Shown here one piece after another: positions 1 through 9,989 of a DNA stretch of 47,920 nucleotides. A program made the translations under genes and the position numbers. Under the pieces are notes generated by a model that worked only from the letters and a program-made list of their open reading frames with translations, searched no databases and had not been told where the DNA came from. The stretch's first letter is position 1; each line of letters starts with the position of its first letter. This stretch comes from an uncultured Pelagibacteraceae bacterium. GTDB taxonomy: Bacteria; Pseudomonadota; Alphaproteobacteria; Pelagibacterales; Pelagibacteraceae. The stretch covers positions 1 to 47,920 of the forward strand of contig CACHCM010000004.1 of NCBI GenBank assembly GCA_902578325.1. Direction: 5' to 3'.

Positions 1-2596
1 TTAAGTATATTTCATTTGTTGTTTCTTTTAACTCTTCAGATTTTCCTTTCCAAGTGATTTGATTTTGAGGAGCAACTCTAATCATGACATCTTCTAGATA
101 TTTAATTGCTTCTGTTAGAGTATAATCTTCAGCAAGGGCTGCAGAAATTGTAACAGCTCTTTGACGATTATACCTTGGAAGCGCTTCAGCAGTACCTTTT
201 TCTTTAAATTCAACTAAACTTGCAATAGATACAAGTTTACCGGTGGTTTCAGATCTAACATAAATTTTTGATAACCCATCTTTATCTCTTCTGTCAGCCA
301 AATATTGTTGTAAAATAATTGGGTATTCTCTTCCCTCTTTACTGAAATTTGTTACTCTTTTTCCCCCATAAAGAGTTTCTAAAGTTCTACCTATATTTTC
401 AGTAGAAACCCCCAAATCATTTGCTCTGTTTTTATTTGTGATTAATTTAACCTCAGGTTTATTTTTTGTATAATCACTTTCAATTCTGGACATATTTCTA
501 TTTTTTCTTAATTCTCTTAAGACACTATTTTGAATCTCTTCTAATTCTTCATAGCTAGATCCATATATGACCATTTGAACAGGCTTATTATAACTAGATA
601 CTCTTATTGATTGTGGAGAAATTGGAAAAGCAAAAGTTTCAGGTACAGAAACCACTTGTCCTATTGCTTCTCTTAGGATTTGTTGACTACCTTTTTCTCT
701 ATTTTTCCACTCATCAAGTAATGCAATAATTATAAAACTGTTATAAGAGGTTGCAGACCTTCCAAAACCTGGAACTCTCATTATTAGTCTTGCATATGGA
801 CTATCTTCTGCCTGCAATAATCTTAATATTCTTCCTTCAATTATCTGCGCTTTTTCTTGGGTATACTCAAATGAACTTCCTTCATCGGTTGACCCAATAA
901 TTAAATAAGCACCCCTATCTTCAATTGGTATTAATTCTTTTTTGGAAAAACTAAACAGATAAGCTGAGGTAGCAATAATTAAAATTATAAATATTGAAAT
1001 AGTTTTTTGTTTATTAACCCAATATTTAAGTGAATTTACATAAAAACCTGTAAAAGATTTAAATCCATTGTTAAATTTTTTTACAAAGAAATTGATTTTT
1101 TCTTTTTTGTTTAAAAATTTACTTCCTAGCATTGGAGATAATGTTAGTGCGACAAAAGAAGATACAACAATTGAAAAAGATAAGGCTATTGCTGTTTCTT
1201 TAAACAAAGTTCCTGATATTCCTTTAATAAAAATTAAAGGTAAAAATACTGCTATAAGAATTAAAGTCGTTGCAATAATTGCAAATGTAATTTGCTTAGA
1301 ACCCTTGTAAGCAGCCACTAAAGGTGTTTCACCATTTTCAATTCTTGTATAGATCGCATCAGTCATGATAACAGAGTCATCAGTGATTATACCAATTGCT
1401 AGAATGAAACTTAGTAATACAAAAATATTAATTGATAGATCAAATATATATAACCCTAGAAATGATCCAATAAGACTAACTGGTAAAGCAACCGCAGGAA
1501 CTATTACTGCTTTAAGGTTACCTAAAAAAAGATAAATAATTAAAACAACTAATACAAATGCAATTACTAAACTTTTATATACTTCTTCTATTGCAGCACC
1601 AATGTAGGTTGCTCTATTAAATGCTATTTCTAACTTTAATCCATCAGGTAAGGATTTGTTAAGTTCTTTGATTTTAATTTTTATTTGTTTAGAAAGCTCT
1701 ACAGTTGATGCACCACTTTTAGCATAAATACCAATTCCAACCGTTTTTAAATTTACTGCATTTTTTCTTTGCGCTTTAAATAAAGTTTTTTCTGAAACAG
1801 GTCCAAACTCTATATTAGCCACATCAGATAAAATAATAACTTTTTCTTTATTTTTCTTAAGTGGCAATTGTTTAATTGTATCAATATTAGAATAAGATTT
1901 ATCAATGTTTAAAGTTAAGTCTTTATTATTAGCTTCTAAGGTTCCGGCTGGAAGATTTATATTCTCATTTCTAAGAGCTCTTTCAACTTCTTGAATTGTA
2001 AGATCGTTTGCAGCTAATTTTATTGGATCTATCCAGACTCTAACACTAAGCTCTCTTAATCCACCAACTAAAATTCGACCTACGTTTGGTACACTTGAGA
2101 ATGCATCTATCAGATATCTTTCAGCATAATCTCCAAGATCTAAATCATTCCAAGTTGGAGATGATAAGCCTACCCACATTGTTGTTGTAAAACCTGCTGC
2201 TTGTTTTAAAATTTGTGGAGGGTTAGACTCACTTGGTAAATTATCCACAACTCTTGCAACTCTTTCCCTTATATCATTAGCAGCATCATCTAAATCAATG
2301 TCTGTGTTGAATTGAATATTAATTCTACTTCTTCCATTTAGAGAACTCGAATCGATATTTTTGATACCCTCAGCTCCACCAATTACATCCTCTAATTTTT
2401 GAGTTATTTCTTCATCAACAACTTCAGCAGAGGCAGATTTATAATCGGTTTGAACTTGAACTACTGGGGGCTGTATACCATCTGGAAGTTCTCGTACTGG
2501 CAATTCTAAAAAGACAAATATACCAAAAATTATCAATATCAAAGACATGACCCAAGCAACAACAGGTCGTTTAATGCTAACTTCAGTTATATACAT
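1..2596 (-). CDS. RND efflux transporter permease (HAE1/AcrB-like), 3' end truncated by window edge
   Basis: Reading the minus strand from ATG at 2596 gives MYITEVSIKRPVVAWVMSLILIIFGIFVFLELPVRELPDG..., open through position 1. RND hallmarks include the N-terminal TM segment, ...DDSVIMTDAI... and repeated porter domains. Missing from the ORF track because no stop lies inside the window. Confidence 0.93.
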   Translation of the reverse strand, partial: MYITEVSIKRPVVAWVMSLILIIFGIFVFLELPVRELPDGIQPPVVQVQTDYKSASAEVVDEEITQKLEDVIGGAEGIKNIDSSSLNGRSRINIQFNTDIDLDDAANDIRERVARVVDNLPSESNPPQILKQAAGFTTTMWVGLSSPTWNDLDLGDYAERYLIDAFSSVPNVGRILVGGLRELSVRVWIDPIKLAANDLTIQEVERALRNENINLPAGTLEANNKDLTLNIDKSYSNIDTIKQLPLKKNKEKVIILSDVANIEFGPVSEKTLFKAQRKNAVNLKTVGIGIYAKSGASTVELSKQIKIKIKELNKSLPDGLKLEIAFNRATYIGAAIEEVYKSLVIAFVLVVLIIYLFLGNLKAVIVPAVALPVSLIGSFLGLYIFDLSINIFVLLSFILAIGIITDDSVIMTDAIYTRIENGETPLVAAYKGSKQITFAIIATTLILIAVFLPLIFIKGISGTLFKETAIALSFSIVVSSFVALTLSPMLGSKFLNKKEKINFFVKKFNNGFKSFTGFYVNSLKYWVNKQKTISIFIILIIATSAYLFSFSKKELIPIEDRGAYLIIGSTDEGSSFEYTQEKAQIIEGRILRLLQAEDSPYARLIMRVPGFGRSATSYNSFIIIALLDEWKNREKGSQQILREAIGQVVSVPETFAFPISPQSIRVSSYNKPVQMVIYGSSYEELEEIQNSVLRELRKNRNMSRIESDYTKNKPEVKLITNKNRANDLGVSTENIGRTLETLYGGKRVTNFSKEGREYPIILQQYLADRRDKDGLSKIYVRSETTGKLVSIASLVEFKEKGTAEALPRYNRQRAVTISAALAEDYTLTEAIKYLEDVMIRVAPQNQITWKGKSEELKETTNEIYL

Positions 2597-2600
2597 TTAA

Positions 2601-3596
2601 TTATTTTTTCTCTTTATCTGATTTTTTAAAAATATTTTTCAACCAATCAAATTTACCTTTTTTTTCTTCAGCTTTTTTTGATTTATCTTTTTTACCCCAG
2701 CTGGAATTTCCTTGTTTTTTTTTTGCACCTTTTTCTATAGGTCTGATTGTTAAATTTGGTCTTACTTTTTTTGTTCCTTCTGCAACAATTTTATCTCCAT
2801 TATTTAATCCATCTAATATTTCTACAAAACCCAAGTATCTATCTCCTATGATTACTTTTGTTTTTGTGACTTTATTTTTTTCATCTACTTTATAAATAAA
2901 AACGTTTTCACCCTCGACAATTGTACTAGTGTCAGGAGCGCTTAAACCATTTCTTACGTCATATTTAATAGATATTTCTAAAAATGAGCCAGGTAATATT
3001 TCACCTGATGAATTGTCCATCTTAATTCTTGTTGCTAAAGCTCTTGTATCTTCACTTATCCTGCTAGCATAAGAGTCTACTTCACCTTTATAAATTTTAT
3101 TTCTATATCCAGAAAATTTAATATCAACTGGTAGACCTACCTTAATAAATGGTACAAAAATCTCAGGTATATCTACATCACAATATATTGAGCTAGTATC
3201 TTCAAGGTTAATTAATATAGAAGATTTTGAAACTTCTATATCTTCGGAAAATTCTCTTTTTCCAATAACACCATCAAATTGAGCAATAACTTTTCGATTT
3301 TTAAGCTCAGCAATTACATCACCCTTTTTAACTTTTTGATTAAATTTTATAGGTTTTAATATTTCATATTTTTCAATTTTAAATGATTGTGTTTGAATTG
3401 GAGTTGCAGTCCCGTAGGTACTAACAACATTTTCAAAAACTCTTTCTTGAGTATTTGTTATTATTATTCCAGGAGGCGGTCTTTTGCTAAATTTTTTTTT
3501 GAAATGATTTCCAATCATTGTTCTTCCAATGATCACTGTTGCAATGATTAAGAAAAATATGATTACTATACTTGTTATTTTTGTAGATGTTTTCAT
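2601..3596 (-). CDS. RND efflux periplasmic adaptor (membrane fusion protein)
   Basis: 331 aa, N-terminal TM anchor, lipoyl/barrel-sandwich-like segment (IKFNQKVKKGDVIAELKNRKVIAQFDGVIG), directly upstream of the RND permease in the same operon. Confidence 0.9.
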   Translation of the reverse strand: MKTSTKITSIVIIFFLIIATVIIGRTMIGNHFKKKFSKRPPPGIIITNTQERVFENVVSTYGTATPIQTQSFKIEKYEILKPIKFNQKVKKGDVIAELKNRKVIAQFDGVIGKREFSEDIEVSKSSILINLEDTSSIYCDVDIPEIFVPFIKVGLPVDIKFSGYRNKIYKGEVDSYASRISEDTRALATRIKMDNSSGEILPGSFLEISIKYDVRNGLSAPDTSTIVEGENVFIYKVDEKNKVTKTKVIIGDRYLGFVEILDGLNNGDKIVAEGTKKVRPNLTIRPIEKGAKKKQGNSSWGKKDKSKKAEEKKGKFDWLKNIFKKSDKEKK

Positions 3597-3599
3597 AAG

Positions 3600-4412
3600 T
3601 TAATTTTTTCCGTATTCAGCCCAAGAGCCATCGTAAATTGTCGGCATATATTTAGCATTAATTAAAGAATAAGCTAGTGCCAATACACTTGCAGTCACTC
3701 CAGAACCACATGAAAATACTAGATTTTTATCATGGTCAAATTTAAAGGACTTAAATTTTTCCATTATTTTATCTTTACTAACGAAAGTATGGTCTTCGTT
3801 TACTAATTCAGAAAAAGGTAGGCAAAAAGAATTTTTTATTGAACCACTTCTAAGACCTTTCCTTGGTTCAGCAACTTTGCCTTCAAACCTTTCTCTACTT
3901 CTCGCATCAACAACATTAAATTCATGCAAATTAATATTTTCATCTATTTGTTTTTTATTTTTAACAAGTTCTTTATTTTCTTTGCATAAATACTTTGAAG
4001 TTTGAGTGGTCACTTTTTTGTTATCGGTAGGTTTATTTTCTTTTTTCCATTTTTTTAATCCACCATCCAGAACATGAACTAGTTTTGGATCATGTCCATA
4101 ATAAATTAAATTGTACCAACATCTACAAGAACTAATAACATCAGAATTATCATAAATTACTATTCGATCATTATTTTCTATACCCATGCTACTCATTATT
4201 TTTTCCCAAGATTTATTATCAGTCAACATATGAGGTAAATCTGTATCTAATTTAGAATTTTTGTCTAAATCAAAAAAAATAGCATTTGGAATATGTTCTT
4301 CATTATACTCGTGAAAACCATTTCTTTGAGTTTGAGGCATATGCCATGAGCAGTCAACAATTTTAACTTTATCAATATTAATTTCTAACCAACTGGTATC
4401 AACCAAAGACAT
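3600..4412 (-). CDS. sseA: Rhodanese/3-mercaptopyruvate sulfurtransferase
   Basis: Two rhodanese domains; catalytic loop CGSGVTASV; SseA-like N-terminus (LVDTSWLE...HIPNAIFFDLD). Confidence 0.9.
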   Translation of the reverse strand: MSLVDTSWLEINIDKVKIVDCSWHMPQTQRNGFHEYNEEHIPNAIFFDLDKNSKLDTDLPHMLTDNKSWEKIMSSMGIENNDRIVIYDNSDVISSCRCWYNLIYYGHDPKLVHVLDGGLKKWKKENKPTDNKKVTTQTSKYLCKENKELVKNKKQIDENINLHEFNVVDARSRERFEGKVAEPRKGLRSGSIKNSFCLPFSELVNEDHTFVSKDKIMEKFKSFKFDHDKNLVFSCGSGVTASVLALAYSLINAKYMPTIYDGSWAEYGKN

Positions 4413-4413
4413 T

Positions 4414-4857
4414 TTATCTTTTTTCCAAATATCGTTGATGATATTCCTCGGCTGGACAGTAATTTTTAACTAAAGAGGTTTTTGTTACAACTTTTCCTGA
4501 TAATTTTATATTCTCTTTTTCAATCATTTTTTCAGCAGAAATTTTTTGTTGATCATTTAAATAAAATATCTCACTTCTATATTGAGTTCCGAAATCTGGT
4601 CCTTGAGAATTTAAGGTTGTTGGATCATGAATTTCAAAAAAATATTCAAGAATCTTCTCATAAGATATTACCTTAGGATCAAAATCTAATTTTACTACTT
4701 CTGCATGATTTGTTGTGCCAGTGCATACTTCTTTGTAATTTGTTTCTGCATTGTGACCTCCACAATAACCTACCTCTGTTTTTATAACTCCATTAAGTTT
4801 ACTAAACTTAATTTCTGGTCCCCAAAAACATCCTAATCCTAAAATTGCTATTTCCAT
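4414..4857 (-). CDS. msrA: Peptide-methionine (S)-S-oxide reductase
   Basis: GLGCFWGPE active-site motif, GYCGG, NYKEVCTGTTNHAEVV, HDPTTLNSQGPDFGTQYRS. Confidence 0.96.
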   Translation of the reverse strand: MEIAILGLGCFWGPEIKFSKLNGVIKTEVGYCGGHNAETNYKEVCTGTTNHAEVVKLDFDPKVISYEKILEYFFEIHDPTTLNSQGPDFGTQYRSEIFYLNDQQKISAEKMIEKENIKLSGKVVTKTSLVKNYCPAEEYHQRYLEKR

Positions 4858-4891
4858 TGATAATTAACTTAATTAATCTAAAGTTAATCAT

Positions 4892-5773
4892 ATGCTATCA
4901 AAAAATCAATTAGGCTTTTTTTACATGTTCATATCGGTTTGTGCATTTTCGCTTATGGATGTAATTGTTAAGTGGTCTGATGATTATCCCGTTGGACAAG
5001 TTTTATTTTTTAGAGGATTTTGTGGAATAATTCCTATTTTATTTCTTATTCCTAAAGATAGATATTTAGATTTTTATAAAACAACTAGACCATTTCTTCA
5101 TTTTAAAAGATGTTTAGCAGGATTGATTGCGTTGGTATCTATATTTATCGCTTTAAGAAATTTACCTTTGGCAACAGTTGTTAGTATAACTTTTGCAGCA
5201 CCAATATTCACAACTATATTTTCAATTTTTTTGTTAAATGAAAAAGTTGGTTTATATAGGTGGTTAGCGGTTTTAGTTGGTTTCGTTGGTATAATTATTA
5301 TATCGGAACCTGGGTTTAGCTCACTTAACTTATATTATATTTATCCAATAATATTTTGTTTAGGATTATCATATGTTGCAATAGCTATAAGAAAATTGTC
5401 TTCAACAGAACCAGTGTGGTTAATTAGTTTCTTTTTTTCATTTTCTATAATGCTTTTAAGTTTTTTATCTTTTTATCAAAACTGGATTCTTCCAAGTTTA
5501 ATTGATTTATTTTTGTTATCTTTAATTGGTATATTGGGTGGTCTTGCAAATTTATGGTTATCCCAATCTTATAAATTATCAGAAGTAAGTTTAGTAACAC
5601 CTCTGAAATATCTAGCACTAGTATTTGCAATAATTTTTGGTTATTTTATTTGGGATGAAGTACCAACATTTAAAACATTGTTAGGTGCTGGATTAGTAAT
5701 TTTATCCTCATTTATTATTTTTAGACGTGAGCTGGTATTAAAAAAACGTTTATCGGTATCTAGACATGAGTAA
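4892..5773 (+). CDS. DMT family (EamA) transporter
   Basis: 293 aa, about 10 TM segments, two EamA-like halves. Confidence 0.88.
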   Translation: MLSKNQLGFFYMFISVCAFSLMDVIVKWSDDYPVGQVLFFRGFCGIIPILFLIPKDRYLDFYKTTRPFLHFKRCLAGLIALVSIFIALRNLPLATVVSITFAAPIFTTIFSIFLLNEKVGLYRWLAVLVGFVGIIIISEPGFSSLNLYYIYPIIFCLGLSYVAIAIRKLSSTEPVWLISFFFSFSIMLLSFLSFYQNWILPSLIDLFLLSLIGILGGLANLWLSQSYKLSEVSLVTPLKYLALVFAIIFGYFIWDEVPTFKTLLGAGLVILSSFIIFRRELVLKKRLSVSRHE

Positions 5774-6401
5774 AGCCCCATCATATTGGATCAAAGCAAA
5801 AAAATATTTATCTAAAAAAGATAAAGTAATGTCATCATTAATTAAAAAATACAAATCTCCTTCAGAGACGGTGCTTACCTCAAGAAGAGATGTTTTTTTT
5901 TCACTTTGTAAAAGTATAATTGGACAACAAATTAGTGTTGCAGCTGCAAATTCAGTTTTTTTAAAATTTAAGAAAAAATGTAAAAATAAAATTAATGCAA
6001 AAACAGTTAATAAGTTATCTTCATCTCAGCTAAAAAGTTGTGGCTTAAGCAGGCAGAAAGTAAAAGGAATTAAAAGTTTAGCTAAAAAAGTACTGAACAA
6101 AGAATTTAATCCAAAAATTATTTCAAAATTGTCTGATGAAGAAGCGATTATTTATCTCTCTCAGTTAAGACAAATTGGAAGATGGTCAGTAGAAATGATC
6201 TTATTGTTTACATATAATCGTCCTAATATTTGGCCAATTCAGGATATTGGCTTGTTAAGAGCTATTTCAAAAAATTTTAATAAAAAATACTTACCACCAG
6301 AAAGTTATATAACATATTTAAACAAAAAGTTTTCACCTTACTGTTCTGTCGCCACTTGGTATTTATGGAGAAGTATAGACCCCGAACCTATTCAATATTA
6401 A
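5766..6401 (+). CDS. alkA: DNA-3-methyladenine glycosylase II-like (HhH-GPD)
   Basis: IIGQQISVAAANSVFLKF, HhH region LRQIGRWSVEMILLFTYNRPNIWPIQDIGL with catalytic Asp. Confidence 0.87.
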   Translation: MSKAPSYWIKAKKYLSKKDKVMSSLIKKYKSPSETVLTSRRDVFFSLCKSIIGQQISVAAANSVFLKFKKKCKNKINAKTVNKLSSSQLKSCGLSRQKVKGIKSLAKKVLNKEFNPKIISKLSDEEAIIYLSQLRQIGRWSVEMILLFTYNRPNIWPIQDIGLLRAISKNFNKKYLPPESYITYLNKKFSPYCSVATWYLWRSIDPEPIQY

Positions 6402-6413
6402 ATCTTTATTATC

Positions 6414-6701
6414 TTACATTCCCTCAAAAATTATATGTTCTCTTGTAGCATTGTTTTCTAGATGTTTCCTAGCCTCAACATACTCTTCAGAATTGTAACA
6501 ATTTTTTGCAGCTTCTATATCTGGAAATTCTGCAAGAGCCACTCTGACCATTTCCCTACCATCTAAAGTTATATTATTTGCACTTCTTGCCAATATTCTT
6601 CCAGAATATTTTTCAACCGCTTCTTTTGCTTTAACAGCATATTTTTTAAGTCTTTCGTCATCCTTTATTTCAGTGTAATTTGCAACCCAATAAGCTTTCA
6701 T
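6414..6701 (-). CDS. DUF1330 domain protein
   Basis: 95 aa; MKAYWVANYTEIKD...YSGRILARS...RVALAEFPDIEAAKNCYNSEEYVEAR is typical of DUF1330. Confidence 0.85.
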   Translation of the reverse strand: MKAYWVANYTEIKDDERLKKYAVKAKEAVEKYSGRILARSANNITLDGREMVRVALAEFPDIEAAKNCYNSEEYVEARKHLENNATREHIIFEGM

Positions 6702-6744
6702 AATTCTCCTTTTTAAATTTTTTTAATTATGATACCAAATTTAA

Positions 6745-7068
6745 GTGAAAAAATTATTTTTAAATTTCTGTTGCAACTTGTTTTTTTTAATATTTGTATC
6801 AATTATACAAGCTAATGCTGATGAATTATTTAGTAAGGGAAAAGAAGTTTTTCTAGGAGCTGGAAATTGTGCAGCGTGCCATATGCTCTCGGATGCTGGA
6901 TCAAACTCAATGGTTGGTCCAAATTTAAATGAAATCAGACCTGATATTCAAAGAACTATAATGGCAGTTAGAAACGGTATAGGAGTAATGCCTGCGATGG
7001 AGGGTATACTAACTGATGATGAAATAGAAGCGGTTGCTCATTATACTTCTATAGCTGCGGAAAAATAA
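6745..7068 (+). CDS. Small secreted class I cytochrome c
   Basis: Signal peptide (MKKLFLNFCCNLFFLIFVSIIQANA), single CAACH haem motif, distal Met in GVMPAMEGILTDDEIEAVAHY. GTG start. Confidence 0.88.
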   Translation: MKKLFLNFCCNLFFLIFVSIIQANADELFSKGKEVFLGAGNCAACHMLSDAGSNSMVGPNLNEIRPDIQRTIMAVRNGIGVMPAMEGILTDDEIEAVAHYTSIAAEK

Positions 7069-7076
7069 TAAAAATT

Positions 7077-7976
7077 TTAACTATAATTTTTTATCCAATG
7101 TTTAGCTATGTCTACTCTTTTGCAGATCCAAATATCCTTAAATTTTGTAATGTAATTTAAAAATTTTTTAAGAGACTGTATTCTACCAGGTCTTCCAATT
7201 AATCTACAATGCAAGCCAACCGACATCATCTTTGGTGAAGTTTTTCCTTCCTCATAAAGGGCATCGAAACTATCTTTCAAATAATTATAAAATTGTTCAC
7301 CCGAATTAAATCCTTGATTAGTTGCAAATCTCATATCATTGTTATCGAGTGTATAAGGAACCATGAGTTGTTTTTTACTACCTTTTTTTATCCAATAAGG
7401 AAGATCATCATTATATGTGTCGCTACAGTATAAAAAATCACCATTTTCGATTACTAAATCTAAAGTATTTGTGCTACACCTACCAGTGTACCAACCAGCA
7501 GGTTGATAGCCAAAAATCTTTTTTATAGATTTGACTGCAAGCTTCATATCATTCTTTTCTTTTTTCTTTGATACATTTTGATAATCAATCCATCTCCACC
7601 CATGACAAGCGACTTCATACTTTGCTTTTTTTATAGCAGAACAAACTTCTTTATTTCTCTCCAATGCCATACCAACTCCAAAAATAGTAAGTGGAATTTT
7701 TTTTTTGTAAAAGAGGTCGTGAATTCTCCAAAATCCTCTTCTTGATCCATATTCATAAATTGACTCCATATTTAAGTGTCGACCTTTAATTGCTTTTGCT
7801 CCTATAATTTCTGATAAAAATACTTCTGAAGTTTTGTCACCGTGGAGAGTACAATTCTCTGCTCCTTCTTCATAATTTAGTACAAATTGTAAAGCTAACT
7901 TTGCATTACCAGGCCACCTTACCTTAACTTGTTTGGAACCATATCCCACTAAATCTCTTGGATATTTTTTTTTCAT
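7077..7976 (-). CDS. puuE: Allantoinase, PuuE-type (polysaccharide deacetylase fold)
   Basis: RDLVGYG...PGNAKLALQFVLNYEEGAE, HGWRWIDY, GWYTGRCSTNT; sits with other ureide-pathway genes. Confidence 0.92.
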   Translation of the reverse strand: MKKKYPRDLVGYGSKQVKVRWPGNAKLALQFVLNYEEGAENCTLHGDKTSEVFLSEIIGAKAIKGRHLNMESIYEYGSRRGFWRIHDLFYKKKIPLTIFGVGMALERNKEVCSAIKKAKYEVACHGWRWIDYQNVSKKKEKNDMKLAVKSIKKIFGYQPAGWYTGRCSTNTLDLVIENGDFLYCSDTYNDDLPYWIKKGSKKQLMVPYTLDNNDMRFATNQGFNSGEQFYNYLKDSFDALYEEGKTSPKMMSVGLHCRLIGRPGRIQSLKKFLNYITKFKDIWICKRVDIAKHWIKNYS

Positions 7977-8464
7977 TTCTTTAAAATAATTTTATCTTTT
8001 TTAAATTTATAAATTATAAGATTGTTTCCTTTTCCTTTTCTATCAACAATTAGAAAATTCATATCTTTCATAGAAATCAACGGAAAGTGCCAAATACCAG
8101 CATTGTAATTAACCCCAGTTTGTTTTGGAACTAAAAAGGATTGGATTTTATTTACATCTGGTTTATCTCCTTTTGGTGCTACAAATACTAAAAATTTTGT
8201 ATCTTCCATTGGTATAAAGGCTTGGCTTCCTAAAGGATGTTTTTCCATCATATCAATTTTCATAGGAAACCTTCTTTTTTTTGCTTTAAAAATACTAACA
8301 ATTGCTTTCCCTTTGTTTTTAGATGCATCTAGGCTTATCAAATTATCAAATCTTTTTGCATACCCATCATTAATATTTATAGGATTTTTTTTTGACGTAT
8401 TTATTAATTGACCAAATTTAGAAAAATTTTTTTTAGTAATTTTTTTTGCTTTTATTATTTTCAT
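7973..8464 (-). CDS. allA: Ureidoglycolate lyase
   Basis: 163 aa AllA-like; MEKHPLGSQAFIPM and NAGIWHFPL motifs; overlaps the PuuE gene by 4 nt. Confidence 0.9.
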   Translation of the reverse strand: MKIIKAKKITKKNFSKFGQLINTSKKNPININDGYAKRFDNLISLDASKNKGKAIVSIFKAKKRRFPMKIDMMEKHPLGSQAFIPMEDTKFLVFVAPKGDKPDVNKIQSFLVPKQTGVNYNAGIWHFPLISMKDMNFLIVDRKGKGNNLIIYKFKKDKIILKK

Positions 8465-9447
8465 TTCACAAAATTTCCGAATGCCCTTATTCTTGAAACT
8501 CCACCGTCTGGATAGATATTAATTCTAAGATAATTTTCCTTACTTCTCTTAATTAAAAATTTTTTAAAAATATGTTTCTTGTGAGCTGACAGTTTTGACT
8601 TATTTAAAATAAACTTCCAATTTTTTGAATTGTTGACAATTGATTTATTGGAAAGATCTTTTGAAATGCTTGCAGTTTGAATTGAACAACTATCGGGATA
8701 GTTTCCTTTAAAATGATGGGTATCTATCTCTAGCTTTTTTATTAACCCTGGTTTTCCAAATTTTATTATAAGCCAATCAAAGTTTTTTCCTCTACTTCTT
8801 CTTGTTTCCCAACCATCTCCCATATTTTTCCCTTTACCAGGTGCTATGATATTTTCAGCTCTGCCGAAATGTTCATTATTACAACCAATAATTGAAGCGC
8901 CATTTAAAACAGATGTAAGGTTAATAGTTTTGTTATTTAAAAAGTTTTTCTCCATTTCAATTTTTCCATAAAGCCTTAGTCTTGCAACTCCACCATCTGG
9001 AAAAATGTTTAGTTTTATATAATTAAAAACAGATTTGTTGTTTGATTTGAAGCTATGGTTTCGGCTTGGCCCAAGTTTTTTTTTGCTTAGTAAAGAAATC
9101 CATTTAGTTTTCTTATTAGGCTTTGTTTTACTTAAGCAACCTTCTAACGAAGCATGTGTGGGTTGGTTTCCATTGAAGTGTGTTGTGTCAATGTCTATAT
9201 CAAATATCTTCCCAGGTTTACCAAGTTTTAAAATTAAATAATCAAAACCTTTTGATCTTCTTCTCCTTGTTTCCCATCCATCCATCCATTTACCATGTTT
9301 GTCAAATAGTCCATCTTTAAAAACTGGACTTTCGATGTTTAATATTCTATGAGCGTCTGCAAAAAAATCGTCAGTCTTAAATATAACTTTAGATCCAATT
9401 CTTGGGTCAACTAAGTTAATCATTTTTGCACTTATAAATTTTTTCAT
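8461..9447 (-). CDS. alc: Allantoicase
   Basis: Internal duplication with repeated DGWETRRRR/DGWETRRSRG...FDWLIIKFGKPG and INIYPDGGVSRIRAFG motifs. Confidence 0.94.
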   Translation of the reverse strand: MKKFISAKMINLVDPRIGSKVIFKTDDFFADAHRILNIESPVFKDGLFDKHGKWMDGWETRRRRSKGFDYLILKLGKPGKIFDIDIDTTHFNGNQPTHASLEGCLSKTKPNKKTKWISLLSKKKLGPSRNHSFKSNNKSVFNYIKLNIFPDGGVARLRLYGKIEMEKNFLNNKTINLTSVLNGASIIGCNNEHFGRAENIIAPGKGKNMGDGWETRRSRGKNFDWLIIKFGKPGLIKKLEIDTHHFKGNYPDSCSIQTASISKDLSNKSIVNNSKNWKFILNKSKLSAHKKHIFKKFLIKRSKENYLRINIYPDGGVSRIRAFGNFVK

Positions 9448-9941
9448 TTTTTAATTATTTCATTCAAACGAAATGTCGCGATTTTTTTTACTTGTTTTTT
9501 TGCTTCAAGAAATTCACTTTCTACATCACTTTGTATTCTTTGTCTAAAATTATTCAAAATTTCATTTTTATCTTTACCTTTTACGGCAATTATAAAAGGA
9601 AAATTAAACTTTTTTTTATATTCTGAATTTAATTTTTTAAATTCTTCATATTCATCATAAGAACATTGGTTTAATTTTGCAGAGGCTTGTTCTGATATAG
9701 ATTCAGAGGTCATTTTTTTTGCTACAGCAAGCTCAGGATGAGCATTTAAAATCTCTAAAATTTTATTCTTTTCGTAATTTTCATAAATATCAAGCATTTT
9801 AAACATAATATCTTCAAAGTTTTTAAATGGTTTTGTCTCAAATGCTTCCAATGCAACTGACTCAGTTTTTTCAAAAACATTACCAAATAAAGACAAAAAA
9901 TCAGACTTGTTAAGATCGTTAATGTTATCTATTGTTCTCAT
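9444..9941 (-). CDS. uraD: OHCU decarboxylase (2-oxo-4-hydroxy-4-carboxy-5-ureidoimidazoline decarboxylase)
   Basis: MRTIDNINDLNKSDFLSLFGNVFEKTESVA...LNAHPEL...EQASAKLNQ...FNFPFIIAVKGK. The track start at 10010 would overlap uraH; the internal Met at 9941 is the likely start. Confidence 0.9.
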   Translation of the reverse strand: MRTIDNINDLNKSDFLSLFGNVFEKTESVALEAFETKPFKNFEDIMFKMLDIYENYEKNKILEILNAHPELAVAKKMTSESISEQASAKLNQCSYDEYEEFKKLNSEYKKKFNFPFIIAVKGKDKNEILNNFRQRIQSDVESEFLEAKKQVKKIATFRLNEIIKK

Positions 9942-9943
9942 AT

Positions 9944-9964
9944 AACTTAAAAATAATTTAAGTT
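9944..9964. promoter_or_regulatory. Perfect 8-bp inverted repeat (AACTTAAA-N5-TTTAAGTT) in divergent uraD/uraH intergenic region; candidate operator
   Basis: Read directly: aacttaaa aataa tttaagtt, inside a 48-bp divergent promoter region. Function not demonstrated. Confidence 0.4.
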
Positions 9965-9989
9965 TAAAATTAAATGATACTATAATTTT

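Noticed and set aside
1068-1310. 80-aa plus-strand ORF
   Set aside because: Antisense to the continuous RND permease reading frame; a by-product of codon bias.
9981-9986. Perfect TATAAT just upstream of uraH
   Set aside because: It ends 3 nt before the ATG, so a normal start site would fall inside the CDS; TATAAT is expected often in DNA this AT-rich.
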